From NCBI GenBank assembly GCA_023436145.1, contig JAEZKP010000021.1, forward strand, positions 19,852 through 83,851: 64,000 bases of DNA, written 5' to 3'. Below are positions 15,134 to 24,148 of the stretch, in pieces. Each line of letters starts with the position of its first letter. Position 1 is the stretch's first letter. The notes under the pieces were generated by a model. It saw only the letters and a list, made by a program, of their open reading frames with translations. It made no database searches and had not been told where the DNA came from. The position numbers and the translations under genes were made by a program. The stretch comes from Fibrobacterota bacterium. Its GTDB lineage: Bacteria > Fibrobacterota > Chitinivibrionia > Chitinivibrionales > Chitinispirillaceae.

Positions 15134-16093
15134 ATGCAGACAAATATTGAATTGGAAGCAACAGCCAGGGCTGAGACTCCCGCAAAAGCGCAGACCAGGC
15201 CTAAACGCAAGGACTGGATTGTCATTCTGGAGAAAATCTTTGAGGCGGTTATCCGTCTTTGCGGTATCAGTGCAATTATCTTTGTGCTGGCTATTTTCTT
15301 TTTTGTTTTCCGTGAAGCAGTTCCGGTACTTTTCAGCGGTGAATTCAGTATCACTGAATTCCTTGGAAGCACCAAATGGTATCCTACCTCTATTGCAAAT
15401 GTCAGGTATGGAACGCTGTCTCTGATAATCGGAAGTTTCTCGGTTACTCTGCTGGCTATGGCTATATCTGTACCGTTCGGACTTGGAGCTGCAATTTACA
15501 TTTCTGAATTCTGCAGTCCGCGGTTGAAGGAAACCCTTAAAATTATAATTGAGTTGCTGGCTGCAATTCCCAGTGTTGTATGGGGTTTTATCGGTCTGAC
15601 TGTAATGAGTAAAATCATTGTTACCTATACAGGTGCACCAATCGGAGTTAACCTTCTCAATGGAGGAATAATTCTGGCACTGATGAGTGTTCCGATAATC
15701 GTTTCCATAGGAGAAGATGCACTGAAAGCAGTACCAGATTCTTATCGGGAAGCAGCTCTTTCCATGGGAACCACCAAGTGGCAGACAATTTACCGGGTAC
15801 TTCTGCCTGCGGCAAAAAATGGTCTGCTGGCAGCGGTCCTGCTGGGCATAGGTAGAGCTGTGGGTGAAACGATGGCTGTACTAATGGCCACGGGCCATGC
15901 GGTACATATTCCTCATGGCTTACTGGACTCGATAAGAACTCTTACGGCAAATATTGCTGCAGAATTAGGTGAGGCACCATCAGGTTCAGAGCATTACCGG
16001 GTGCTTTTTTTAACTGGCATACTTCTGTTCTGTATTACCTTTACTGTCAATCTGGCTGCGGACTTCATAATCCGCGGAGTCCGCAGGAAATAA
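15134..16093 (+). CDS. pstC: phosphate ABC transporter permease PstC
   Basis: A 319-aa inner-membrane permease with about six transmembrane segments (first IIFVLAIFFFVF) and the typical ABC permease coupling loop (YREAALSMGTTKWQTIYRVLLPAAKNGLLAAVLLGIGRAVGETMAV). The open frame extends upstream to 15032 over the end of pstS, but the ATG at 15134 is preceded by GGGGA and gives the usual N-terminus with a cytoplasmic Lys/Arg-rich tail, so I placed the start there. It forms the membrane channel with PstA, whose gene begins 1 base after this stop. Confidence 0.93.
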   Translation: MQTNIELEATARAETPAKAQTRPKRKDWIVILEKIFEAVIRLCGISAIIFVLAIFFFVFREAVPVLFSGEFSITEFLGSTKWYPTSIANVRYGTLSLIIGSFSVTLLAMAISVPFGLGAAIYISEFCSPRLKETLKIIIELLAAIPSVVWGFIGLTVMSKIIVTYTGAPIGVNLLNGGIILALMSVPIIVSIGEDALKAVPDSYREAALSMGTTKWQTIYRVLLPAAKNGLLAAVLLGIGRAVGETMAVLMATGHAVHIPHGLLDSIRTLTANIAAELGEAPSGSEHYRVLFLTGILLFCITFTVNLAADFIIRGVRRK

Positions 16094-16094
16094 T

Positions 16095-17006
16095 ATGACA
16101 AATACTACACAGGCAGCCTCGAATTTCACCAGAAGCAACTTTACAATACGTAAAGAGAGAACCCAGACAGTTGTGAAATGGTTATTTTTCTTCATGGCTG
16201 TCGCTATGATTATCCCGCTTTTAGCTATTATTGCTCATCTGCTGATAAAGGCTGCACCTTCGCTTAGCTGGGAATTTCTTCTGGAAGTACCTAAAAATGG
16301 TATGCGTGATGGTGGTGTATGGCCGGCATTCGTCGGAACCCTTTACCTGGTGGTAATCTCACTGACCATTTCCACTCCCATTGGTGTTCTGGCTGCCATT
16401 TATCTGAACGAATATGCAAAAGACAACTGGTTCAACCGAATTATCAATCTAGCAGTGATTAACCTTGCCGGAGTTCCAAGTATTGTCCATGCGCTCTTTG
16501 GGCTGGGAGCTTTCGTTTATGCTGCTAAACTGGGATATTCAGTTCTGGCCGCCTCCCTTACTCTCTCTATAATGACACTGCCGGTTATTATCGCTTCCAC
16601 CCGTGAAGCATTATCATCGGTACCCATGCCGTTTCGGGAAGCCTGCTGGAATGTAGGTGCTACCAGATGGCAAACCATAAAAGCAGTGGTACTTCCAAAT
16701 TCCATAAGCGGTATTCTGACCGGCATTATTCTTCAGGTAAGCCGTGCAGCCGGGGAAACAGCTCCGGTCATGTTTACAGGAGCAGTTTTCTTCAAGGCAG
16801 TACAGCGGGGAGAGCTCTTCCCCTACAACCTTACCGACCAGTGTATGGCTCTCTCAATGCATCTTTATACAGTCACCACTCAGGTTCCAAATGTAAAAGA
16901 ATCCATTCCCTACGCAACTGCAGTGATGCTTTTAGGTTCTGTTCTGATGGTCAACGCAAGTGCTATCGGTTTGAGAGTATGGCTGAGAAACAGGAAAAAA
17001 TGGTGA
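16095..17006 (+). CDS. pstA: phosphate ABC transporter permease PstA
   Basis: A 303-aa permease with six predicted membrane helices (WLFFFMAVAMIIPLLAIIAH first). The conserved PstA loop is present (FREACWNVGATRWQTIKAVVLPNSISGILTGIILQVSRAAGETAPVMFTGA), as is the LNEYA segment after the second helix. It pairs with PstC and contacts an ATPase subunit. AGGAAATAAT before the ATG supports the start. Its TGA overlaps the likely ATG of the first pstB. Confidence 0.93.
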   Translation: MTNTTQAASNFTRSNFTIRKERTQTVVKWLFFFMAVAMIIPLLAIIAHLLIKAAPSLSWEFLLEVPKNGMRDGGVWPAFVGTLYLVVISLTISTPIGVLAAIYLNEYAKDNWFNRIINLAVINLAGVPSIVHALFGLGAFVYAAKLGYSVLAASLTLSIMTLPVIIASTREALSSVPMPFREACWNVGATRWQTIKAVVLPNSISGILTGIILQVSRAAGETAPVMFTGAVFFKAVQRGELFPYNLTDQCMALSMHLYTVTTQVPNVKESIPYATAVMLLGSVLMVNASAIGLRVWLRNRKKW

Positions 17007-17773
17007 AAATGGACTCAAAAGTAAAAACCATTGAAGTCGAAGATCTGAGACTTAACTACCAGTCCCGTGAAGTTCTGCATGGAATCTCTTTTTCAGTCTT
17101 TAAAAACGAAATCCTTGCTATCATAGGGCCTGCACAATCAGGGAAAACATCTCTTTTACGATGCCTCAACCGTACCATTGATTTTGTTAGGGGAGCTTCA
17201 TTCCAGGGTAAGATAACTATTGACGGAGAAGATATCCGGAAAATCAAAGATGTATTCTCTCTTCGTCGCAAAATCGGTATGGTGGCTCCTCTTCCTGTGG
17301 GCCTGCCTCTCAGTATCTATGATAACGTGGCATTTGCACCCCGCTGCGCAGGGCTGACACAAAAAAAGGTTCTTGATGAAATCGTAGAACGATGTCTGAA
17401 ACAGGCTGCATTGTGGGATGAGGTTAAAGACCGGCTTAACAATCTAGGCACTGCACTTTCCGGTGGCCAGCAACAACGACTGACTATAGCCAGAGCACTT
17501 TCCCACCAGCCAGAAATCCTTTGCCTCGATGAGTTTTCAATTGCCATCGACCCGGTTACCACTATGCGTATAGAAGAAGTACTTAAGCAACTGCAGAAGG
17601 AAATTACCATCATTCTGGTCACCAATCTTACCCACCAGGCCAGACGCCTGGCAGACCGTACCATGTTCCTCTGGAAAGGCGAAATAGTCGAAATTGACAG
17701 CACGGATATTGTCTTCTCCGATCACCCGGCCAAAAGAGAAACTTACGAATATATAAATGGAATTTTTGGATAA
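17000..17773 (+). CDS. PstB-like ATPase 1, lacking the Q-loop Gln and switch His
   Basis: A 257-aa PstB-family ABC ATPase. Walker A G43-PAQSGKT-S51, signature LSGGQ (153-157) and Walker B LDE (177-178) are intact. The Q-loop, normally MVFQ, reads MVAP (P97 in place of Gln), the His switch, normally VTH, reads VTN (N209), and the Pro after Walker B is Phe. Its own nucleotide site therefore looks weak or inactive, while its signature can still serve a partner. PstB is normally a homodimer; here a second, different PstB follows at once. I start at ATG 17000, which overlaps the pstA stop (ATGGTGA); 16979 and 17009 are alternatives. Confidence 0.88.
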   Translation: MVKMDSKVKTIEVEDLRLNYQSREVLHGISFSVFKNEILAIIGPAQSGKTSLLRCLNRTIDFVRGASFQGKITIDGEDIRKIKDVFSLRRKIGMVAPLPVGLPLSIYDNVAFAPRCAGLTQKKVLDEIVERCLKQAALWDEVKDRLNNLGTALSGGQQQRLTIARALSHQPEILCLDEFSIAIDPVTTMRIEEVLKQLQKEITIILVTNLTHQARRLADRTMFLWKGEIVEIDSTDIVFSDHPAKRETYEYINGIFG

Positions 17774-17792
17774 CAGAGAGCGAGAAAATTTC

Positions 17793-18569
17793 ATGGATCA
17801 ATACCCTCAAAACGCAATACAGACTAGAAATCTCAATCTCTGGTATGGGAATTTTCATGCCCTTAAAAATATCAATGTTCAGATTAAACAGGGATTGATT
17901 ACCGCATTGATCGGTCCCAGTGGTTGTGGCAAAACGACTCTTCTGAGATGTTTCAACCGAATCAATGAACGTTTCAGCTATGTGAGAACTGATGGACAAA
18001 TTACTATTCTGGGCAAAAACATCTACGATCAGGACGTATCCTTAATTGAGCTGCGAAAATCTGTAGGTATGGTTTTTCAGCGACCTAATCCTCTTCCAAT
18101 TTCTGTTTATGAGAATATTGTGTTCGGAATCCGGACCCATACACCTTCCTCCAGATTAAAAAAGCAGTTTCTCGACGAAACTGTAGAAAAAGCATTAAGA
18201 GAAGTTGGTTTGTGGAAAGATCTAAAAGACCAATTGAAAACCAAAGCAACATCACTGCAGCTGGAACAACAGCAGAAACTCTGTATAGCCAGAGTATTAC
18301 CTCTCAAACCGGAAATTATCCTGATGGATGAACCCTGTTCTGCATTGGATGTGGAAGGTACCAGAGCAATTGAAGAGCTTATGTTCGATCTGCGCGGCAA
18401 ATACACTATTATAATCGTTACCCACAGTATGGCTCAAGCCAGACGCGCCAGTGATGAATGCATCTTCATGCTTTTAGGAGAGGTAATGGAGCATACCCGC
18501 ACTGAAGAGCTGTTTCTCAACCCCAAAAATCCCAAAACTGCAGAATATATCGAGGGCAGGTACGGCTGA
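17793..18569 (+). CDS. pstB: PstB ATPase 2, degenerate signature motif
   Basis: A 258-aa PstB. Walker A GPSGCGKTT (41-49), Q96 in MVFQRPNP, Walker B LMDEP (177-181), the D-loop SALD and switch H211 in VTHSM are all canonical. The ABC signature, normally LSGGQ, reads LQLEQ (155-159). It can bind and hydrolyse ATP only if the partner supplies a signature, and PstB1 next door does so, while PstB1 lacks its own Q and H residues. The pair therefore reads as a heterodimer with one working site. ATG 17793 is taken as the start; an ATG at 17757 lies inside the previous gene and has no ribosome-binding site. It is the last gene of the pst operon. Confidence 0.88.
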   Translation: MDQYPQNAIQTRNLNLWYGNFHALKNINVQIKQGLITALIGPSGCGKTTLLRCFNRINERFSYVRTDGQITILGKNIYDQDVSLIELRKSVGMVFQRPNPLPISVYENIVFGIRTHTPSSRLKKQFLDETVEKALREVGLWKDLKDQLKTKATSLQLEQQQKLCIARVLPLKPEIILMDEPCSALDVEGTRAIEELMFDLRGKYTIIIVTHSMAQARRASDECIFMLLGEVMEHTRTEELFLNPKNPKTAEYIEGRYG

Positions 18570-18600
18570 ACCGTCCTGCACTTCCACCCACTATCTTCAC

Positions 18601-18622
18601 ACCTGAAATATTTTGATCAGGT
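18601..18622 (+). terminator. weak hairpin after the pst operon
   Basis: ACCTGA and TCAGGT form a 6-bp stem around a 10-base AT-rich loop, followed by ATTTATTT on the plus strand. It lies between the convergent pst operon and the beta-xylosidase gene. Confidence 0.35.
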
Positions 18623-18624
18623 AT

Positions 18625-20715
18625 TTATTTCAGCCATAAAACTGAAGTTACCCCCCTTGGATAATACCTGCTACCGCATACCACCCCAGCTTTCATCTGA
18701 TCACTCCAGGCGTAATAACTGTTGCGCGGATCGGTTAGCCATGTCATATGTGCCTTATCTGCATAACTGTCTTTCTCCAGATTCAGTATCTTTTCGGCAA
18801 CAAACTGACAAAGGTAAATTTTACTGAGCCAGGAGTTGTCACTGGTTGATGATAAACGCCATCCCCGGTCCCCGAACAGACATGTCCCATTGTTAAAAAT
18901 TGTTTCACAGTGTGTTTTCAGGACCCTTATCAGCTCTGCATAAGGGCCATTGTGATCAAGCAGTTCTCTTTTACAAAACCATGGAAATACCAGTCCTTCG
19001 ATTATGGAAATCAGAACCGACTCATTGCCTTTTTCCAGCACAGCAGGAATGCTACCATCCGCTTTTTTAAATGCACATATGGTATCAGCACAGAGAATAG
19101 CTTGTGAAGCAGCGCTGGATGCAGGCTCAGATTTACCCAACCGGGTAAAAAGAACTTCTAAAACTGTATAAGCTGCCCAGCATTTTAACGAGAGATAACT
19201 GTTGCGCCTGGCAATACCGGCAGATTTGTCTACATTGTCATAAGTATTTATTTCTGCCCCGTCTTTAACACGGCTGCTGTCCAGATCCATAATTCCATCC
19301 CGTTTCTGCGGATCGTAGTGATCCCGGTGCATCATACTTAAAAGGCATGATTCCAGAATTTCTTTTTTATTATCTAACCAATCATAATCATCGGTTCCGC
19401 GGAAATATACACCTGCACATAAAATCCAGTTCACCAGTTCTTCCTGAGTCATAAAGGAAAAACAACCATCCAGGTTTGGTAGCTCATAGGCAGAATGTCC
19501 AGCTAAAGAGAAACAGTTTCCCACCCCCATATCATGAGTGAAGCTAATACCTCCCTTGTATTCATTTGAGTTACCATGAACTTTCACTGTGTCCAGATAG
19601 CTGTATCTTTCGCAATAAAGGTCCAGTACATTTCTGACAGTCCATGGATTAAGCATCATTTCAAAAAATAGATGATCTACTGTCAAGTCAAGTGTATTGA
19701 TCATGCGATATTCGCCTTCATTAACCACCCAGACCGGTTTTTCATTTACCGAGAGAAGCTGGGTACTGCCATAATAGCTTCTGATGGCATGGGCAATCAT
19801 GAATTTTCGTTCCCCGGAAATGGAAGCATTATCGATGAGAGAGTTTGCTTTTAATGCCAGATCGCGATATTCATCAAAATTTTCCAGGCCGAAGGCGGCG
19901 ACTTCTTCAATTGACCTGAAATAATCAGTGTAAAGATATTTACCTTCCAGACCATTGGTGACAATACCATCTCTGAAAAAGCAGATCACTATTTTCCAGC
20001 TGGTTATCTTGCCTGCAGGTACATTCATAACCAGTGCCCCGATATTACCCAGTCCGAAACGGAGATTTTCCTTATGTTTGCAAAATGCAATGTCATCTAT
20101 GGAAAAAGCCAACCCGGTGCTTACATTTTTATCATCAGTGCAGATAGCAGTCATGCGCCCCTGTCCTACTCCGCAGATACTGCCCTGTTTTTTGTCATAT
20201 GATAGGTGTCGCATGGAAGAGTAGGGATCGGTTCCCTGAAAGCCAAATAAAGCAGTCCGTTCAGCCTTCCCCATTCTGTTATCAATTGTAATTTCTGCAA
20301 ACACAGCTGGAATAAGAGTTGATTTGAGAAGCATTTCAGAGGAAGTCAGAGGATCTGGGATTGATCTCACAGGTGAGTAAATAGCAAGATTTAAATCCCC
20401 TGCGGTCCAGATATCAGTGCAGAGCCGGAAATCTCTTCTTTTTAATTCGCTATCAAATGGTTTGATCTTTTTTCCGCTGCTTTGGAGATTTCCGGTACTA
20501 TCGAAGTTTTGCTTCTGACTTATAGCATCACCATAGAATGGGAGCATTTCGAAGTCCTCACTGCCATTTTGCTGCAATCCGATATAAATATTTTGATTTG
20601 CCGGTCCGGGCAGCTCCAAACCAAGCCCGCCCGCAGCACCCTGGTACCCCAGGGTAAAGGATGCATAAGCGCCTAAGGGCGAATGATGTGCATTAAAGAA
20701 CATTTGTTGGTACAT
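18625..20715 (-). CDS. glycoside hydrolase family 52 beta-xylosidase
   Basis: A 696-aa enzyme matching GH52 along its length: N-terminal FFNAHHSPLGAYASFTLGY, FGFQGTDPYSSMR, HAIRSYYGSTQLL, VWVVNEGEYRMINTLDLT, ISFTHDMGVGN, STSDNSWLSKIYLCQF and the C-terminal GSRYYPRGVTSVLWL. The family cleaves xylose from the non-reducing end of xylo-oligosaccharides with retention. In the Geobacillus enzyme, by recollection, the nucleophile is E335 and the acid/base D495. Here E335 lies in NEGEY, and D493 in TYDNVD is the best acid/base candidate. There is no signal peptide, so it should act on imported xylo-oligosaccharides in the cytoplasm. AAGAGG precedes the ATG. It stands alone, convergent with pst; no transporter or xylanase is adjacent. 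Confidence 0.93.
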   Translation of the reverse strand: MYQQMFFNAHHSPLGAYASFTLGYQGAAGGLGLELPGPANQNIYIGLQQNGSEDFEMLPFYGDAISQKQNFDSTGNLQSSGKKIKPFDSELKRRDFRLCTDIWTAGDLNLAIYSPVRSIPDPLTSSEMLLKSTLIPAVFAEITIDNRMGKAERTALFGFQGTDPYSSMRHLSYDKKQGSICGVGQGRMTAICTDDKNVSTGLAFSIDDIAFCKHKENLRFGLGNIGALVMNVPAGKITSWKIVICFFRDGIVTNGLEGKYLYTDYFRSIEEVAAFGLENFDEYRDLALKANSLIDNASISGERKFMIAHAIRSYYGSTQLLSVNEKPVWVVNEGEYRMINTLDLTVDHLFFEMMLNPWTVRNVLDLYCERYSYLDTVKVHGNSNEYKGGISFTHDMGVGNCFSLAGHSAYELPNLDGCFSFMTQEELVNWILCAGVYFRGTDDYDWLDNKKEILESCLLSMMHRDHYDPQKRDGIMDLDSSRVKDGAEINTYDNVDKSAGIARRNSYLSLKCWAAYTVLEVLFTRLGKSEPASSAASQAILCADTICAFKKADGSIPAVLEKGNESVLISIIEGLVFPWFCKRELLDHNGPYAELIRVLKTHCETIFNNGTCLFGDRGWRLSSTSDNSWLSKIYLCQFVAEKILNLEKDSYADKAHMTWLTDPRNSYYAWSDQMKAGVVCGSRYYPRGVTSVLWLK

Positions 20716-20956
20716 TACAGCCTCTTCTGATTAAGTGTGTCCGGTGAGCTGGAAGCTTTAACCGTTTAGAAAAGGAAAAATTAAGGCAACTATTCGTCTC
20801 TGATTTATATACATTAATTTGCATCTTAAAAGTACCTGGATCTTTGAAGGGAATTTTTCCTGCTTAACCGCTAATCTGCTTTACATCTATTCAAATTGTC
20901 TATACTATGCTACCTTTCTGATCGTATTTCTTATAGGATTTAGAAAGGAGGTCGTT

Positions 20957-21148
20957 ATGACTAGAGATCAATTGAATAAGGCTACAAGAGAACAGCTGGA
21001 GGCTATCAATGGAATAGGGCCTGCAACTGCAGAAAAAATAGTTAATTACCGGGAAGAGCACGGAAAGTATGATAATTTTGATGAGCTGAAAAAAGTGGAT
21101 GGTATAAAAGAGTCCATTATCCATAGACTTCAGGAAGAAAAGTTCTAA
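20957..21148 (+). CDS. small helix-hairpin-helix (ComEA-type) protein, 63 aa
   Basis: The product is little more than one pair of helix-hairpin-helix motifs: LNKATREQLEAINGIGPATAEKIV, then YDNFDELKKVDGI and a final helix. This is the DNA-binding half of ComEA, without the signal peptide and membrane anchor, so it should be cytoplasmic and bind DNA non-specifically. The ATG at 20957 follows an excellent AGAAAGGAGG; the longer frame from 20819 has no such site. A strong terminator follows, so it is monocistronic. The 20716-20956 leader holds no other gene. Confidence 0.75.
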   Translation: MTRDQLNKATREQLEAINGIGPATAEKIVNYREEHGKYDNFDELKKVDGIKESIIHRLQEEKF

Positions 21149-21194
21149 ATGGACAAATAAAATACGGCCTGAACACAAAAAAGCTATCAATCCG

Positions 21195-21234
21195 AAAACC
21201 ATTCTGCGGTTAATACTGCAGAATGGTTTTTTTT
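21195..21234 (+). terminator. rho-independent terminator
   Basis: A perfect 13-bp stem (AAAACCATTCTGC at 21195-21207 with its complement at 21218-21230) with a 10-base loop, running into eight T residues. It ends the helix-hairpin-helix gene. Confidence 0.9.
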
Positions 21235-21259
21235 ATCCGGGCAGTCTTTAAACTCTCTC

Positions 21260-21275
21260 CGGCAGACTTTTTGCA
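21260..21275 (+). promoter_or_regulatory. possible sigma-54 promoter (CGGCAG-N5-TTGCA)
   Basis: The GG and GC dinucleotides are 10 bases apart and the -12 element TTGCA is perfect, but the -24 element CGGCAG has two mismatches. It lies 66 bases before the flippase start. It could be a chance match. Confidence 0.4.
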
Positions 21276-21340
21276 TTTCTTTACTGCTAAATGACTCAAG
21301 TTCCAATTGTACTGCCTTAAAAATATGGAATAACGCTCCA

Positions 21341-22858
21341 ATGTATAGCCCACAAAAACTCCAGGATTTCGATTTCCAGACCGATCAGAGCTTCAAAAGA
21401 AAAGCAGTACGAAGTGGGGGGATAACCATGCTCACCCACTTTATAGATTATGGAATTCAAGTAGGCAGTACCGCTATAATCGCCCGTATTCTCGAACCTT
21501 CCGATTACGGGCTGGTAGCCATTGCCCTGGCTGCAACCGGTTTTTTTTTCATATTCAAGACACTAGGACTCAGTGATGCCACAGTCCAAAGAGAACATAT
21601 TACTCATCAGCAGGTCAGTAATCTTTTCTGGATTAATGTAGCAGCCGGGCTGATACTCACTTTTATTTTAATGATCAGTGCCCCTTTTATAGCCGGTATA
21701 TTTAAGGATACAAGATTGACCAATATAATCCGGGTCTCTTCAATAACATTTCTCATTTCAGGTCTGTACACTCAACACCAGGCTCTACTGAAGCGTTCTA
21801 TGCGGTTTTCAGCTCTGGCTGTAAACGAGATAGTGGGGATCTGTCTCAGCGTTGTTGTAGCTGTCAGTATGGCTTTTGCCGGAATGGGATATTGGGTTTT
21901 AGTAATCCGACCGATCATCTATGTTGCCAGCATCGCCATTGGCTGTTGGATAATGTGCAAATGGCGACCGGGCCTTCCCAGCAGAAACAGCAATGTCAAA
22001 CCGATGCTTAAGTTCGGCTTAAATACGGTAGCTTATTATGTTGTGGACTATTTTGCCAGAAATTCAGATAAAGCACTGATAGGCTGGAAAGAGGGCCCGG
22101 CACCACTTGGGTTTTATTCCAAAGCATTTCAGCTTTTTCTGGCTCCGGTCAGTCAATTGACAATACCACTATCGGGAGTTGCAGTGGCCACCCTGAGTAA
22201 ACTTTATAAAGAACCTGCTAAATACCACTCCTATTATCTTGGTGCAGTGCATGCAGTTGCATTTGTCGGATTTCCACTAAGTATGTTTCTGGTGGCCAAC
22301 AGCAAATATCTGATCCTCTTTTTGCTGGGAAGAAAGTGGGCTGAAGCAGCAGAACTCTTTTCTATCCTGGGATTGGCAGGAGGAATCCAGCTTATCACCT
22401 CCACCCGCGCCTGGTTGTTTGTATCGTTGGGCAGAACCGACAGGTGGTTCTACACCGGAGTGGTAGCATCACTGCTCATGGGATTATTCATCCTGGCAGG
22501 TCTGCAGTTTGGCACAAAAGGAGTTGCAGTCGCATATAGCCTATTTGTATACCTGAGTATGGTACCCAGTCTCTGGTATGCCGGCTCCCCTATAGGTCTG
22601 AAATTCAGACAAATTCTATCAGTCCTGTGGAAGAGTTTCTGCGCATCATTTCTGGCTGCCGCTATCAACTGGTATCTGTTTCGATTCATGCTAAATCTTC
22701 CCTACCTGGCCATATTAATTGTTTCTGCAGCCGTATTCTCAATAACCTATGCAACCATTGTTTTTTTACTCTATGGGAATGTAAAGCCCTTTATCAGTTT
22801 TTTTGAGTTAGCCGTGATGGTACTGCCGGGAGTTCAAAAAAAGAAAATGCAAAATTAA
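21341..22858 (+). CDS. polysaccharide flippase (Wzx / MOP superfamily)
   Basis: A 505-aa membrane protein with 12-14 predicted helices, of the polysaccharide transporter family (Wzx-like). The N-terminal block is typical: RSGGITMLTHFIDYGIQVGSTAIIARILEPSDYGLVAIALA, then GLSDATVQRE. A central FGLNTVAYYVVDYFARNSDKALIGW segment matches the family repeat. It flips lipid-linked oligosaccharide units across the inner membrane. The glycosyltransferase gene follows 36 bases later in the same direction. No Wzy polymerase was recognised in the window. Confidence 0.88.
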   Translation: MYSPQKLQDFDFQTDQSFKRKAVRSGGITMLTHFIDYGIQVGSTAIIARILEPSDYGLVAIALAATGFFFIFKTLGLSDATVQREHITHQQVSNLFWINVAAGLILTFILMISAPFIAGIFKDTRLTNIIRVSSITFLISGLYTQHQALLKRSMRFSALAVNEIVGICLSVVVAVSMAFAGMGYWVLVIRPIIYVASIAIGCWIMCKWRPGLPSRNSNVKPMLKFGLNTVAYYVVDYFARNSDKALIGWKEGPAPLGFYSKAFQLFLAPVSQLTIPLSGVAVATLSKLYKEPAKYHSYYLGAVHAVAFVGFPLSMFLVANSKYLILFLLGRKWAEAAELFSILGLAGGIQLITSTRAWLFVSLGRTDRWFYTGVVASLLMGLFILAGLQFGTKGVAVAYSLFVYLSMVPSLWYAGSPIGLKFRQILSVLWKSFCASFLAAAINWYLFRFMLNLPYLAILIVSAAVFSITYATIVFLLYGNVKPFISFFELAVMVLPGVQKKKMQN

Positions 22859-22894
22859 AGTCTTAAGTATCTGCAGTAATTCGATGAGGATAAC

Positions 22895-24133
22895 ATGGAA
22901 ATAACTAAATCGGGTATGCTTGACAACACAACAATAATTCGTTTCACGCACGCAACCACCAGTGGTGCAGGTACCGAATCCCATATTGAATGTCTGAACA
23001 AGGTGCTGTTACAGCGGAATAATATGACCATTTATTATTTGTACATGCCAGAAAGCAGAGAGCAGATCCAGACACACTTCATAGGTAAAGGCAGGTTAAT
23101 CCGCATACCGATGGAATTCAGATCCCCGGTGCTACCCAGGGGCCACTGGAAACTATTATCCAGAATCCTTCTGAAATGCCAATCGTTTCTACCTGGTTCA
23201 GCTGAATACATACCACAATTCAGAGATGTCCTCAACCTTGACAGTATTATTAACAGGCTTTTTTCAGAAAACAAAATCGATCTGTTAGTCAACCATTTTG
23301 CAGGCAGCAAGGGGAGCTTGCAGATCATGAAAGAAACCGCATCCAGAAATATCCCTGTACTGGTTATAAACCATTTCCATAACAAATGGTTCAACAGACC
23401 ACCAATCCGAAGACAGCTGCGGTATGCCAGGATGGCAGCCGGTTTATCCAATGTTAGTATGCCCCGATACCTCAGGGCCCGTTTTATTAACCTTTCCAAT
23501 GGTATCGATACCGACTTTTTCAGTCCTGAGTTAGTGAATGGATCTTTTGAACCAATTACCAAACCACTGCTTCTTCTTCCGGCGCGAGTTGTCAGAAACA
23601 AGGGGCATCTGGACCTGCTGAAGATTCTACATCATCTGAAAAATCATGGCCTTAGCTGCTCACTGGTTTTTGCCGGACGATACGACTCCTCCGAGTTTAA
23701 AACCCAATTGGATAACTACATCCACCAACATCATCTGGAAAACGATGTTCTATTTACCGGAATAATCTCTCCCGAATCCTTACGTCTCTGGTATGCTAAA
23801 AGTACCTTAATGATTCTTCCAACCTACCACGATGAAGGGCTTCCCAGAGTAATACTGGAATCTCAAGCTATGGGACTGCCTCCGGTCTGCTACGACTCTG
23901 GGGGGGTCTCAGAATCTATTCTTCAAGGACAAACCGGTTATTATCTGAAAAAAGGAGATCTTACCGGTATGCGTAAATGTATCGCAGAATTGCTTAAAGA
24001 CGACAGAAAACGTTTACGAATGAGCACAAACGGAAGAAAATTCATACTCAATAGCTTCAGTCTTTATTCCCTGGCCAGCCGTCATGAATTGACCTATTTC
24101 AGATTGATCCATTCCACCGCAGAAAACCCCTGA
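22895..24133 (+). CDS. glycosyltransferase family 4 protein
   Basis: A 412-aa GT-B enzyme. The N-terminal acceptor domain starts RFTHATTSGAGTESHIECLNKVL. The C-terminal donor domain is clear: LLPARVVRNKGHLDLLKIL, then YHDEGLPRVILESQAMGLPPVCYDSGGVSESI (the E-x7-E motif of GT4) and GYYLKKGDLTGM. It transfers a sugar from a nucleotide sugar in assembly of a surface glycan. It lies directly after the flippase and is probably in the same transcript. Donor and acceptor cannot be told from the sequence. Confidence 0.9.
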   Translation: MEITKSGMLDNTTIIRFTHATTSGAGTESHIECLNKVLLQRNNMTIYYLYMPESREQIQTHFIGKGRLIRIPMEFRSPVLPRGHWKLLSRILLKCQSFLPGSAEYIPQFRDVLNLDSIINRLFSENKIDLLVNHFAGSKGSLQIMKETASRNIPVLVINHFHNKWFNRPPIRRQLRYARMAAGLSNVSMPRYLRARFINLSNGIDTDFFSPELVNGSFEPITKPLLLLPARVVRNKGHLDLLKILHHLKNHGLSCSLVFAGRYDSSEFKTQLDNYIHQHHLENDVLFTGIISPESLRLWYAKSTLMILPTYHDEGLPRVILESQAMGLPPVCYDSGGVSESILQGQTGYYLKKGDLTGMRKCIAELLKDDRKRLRMSTNGRKFILNSFSLYSLASRHELTYFRLIHSTAENP

Positions 24134-24148
24134 GTATCCTTGGATAAC

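Noticed and set aside
16667..16999. Long N-terminal extension of PstB1
   Set aside because: It overlaps pstA in another frame, and the extension is not PstB-like; a start near 17000 gives a normal length.
20849..20868. Possible sigma-54 site GGGAAT-N5-CTGCT
   Set aside because: Although GG and GC are 10 apart, the -24 and -12 elements do not match the consensus.
20819..20956. N-terminal extension of the helix-hairpin-helix protein, which could look like a membrane anchor as in ComEA
   Set aside because: The AGAAAGGAGG before ATG 20957 is strong and the upstream codons do not form a proper signal anchor.
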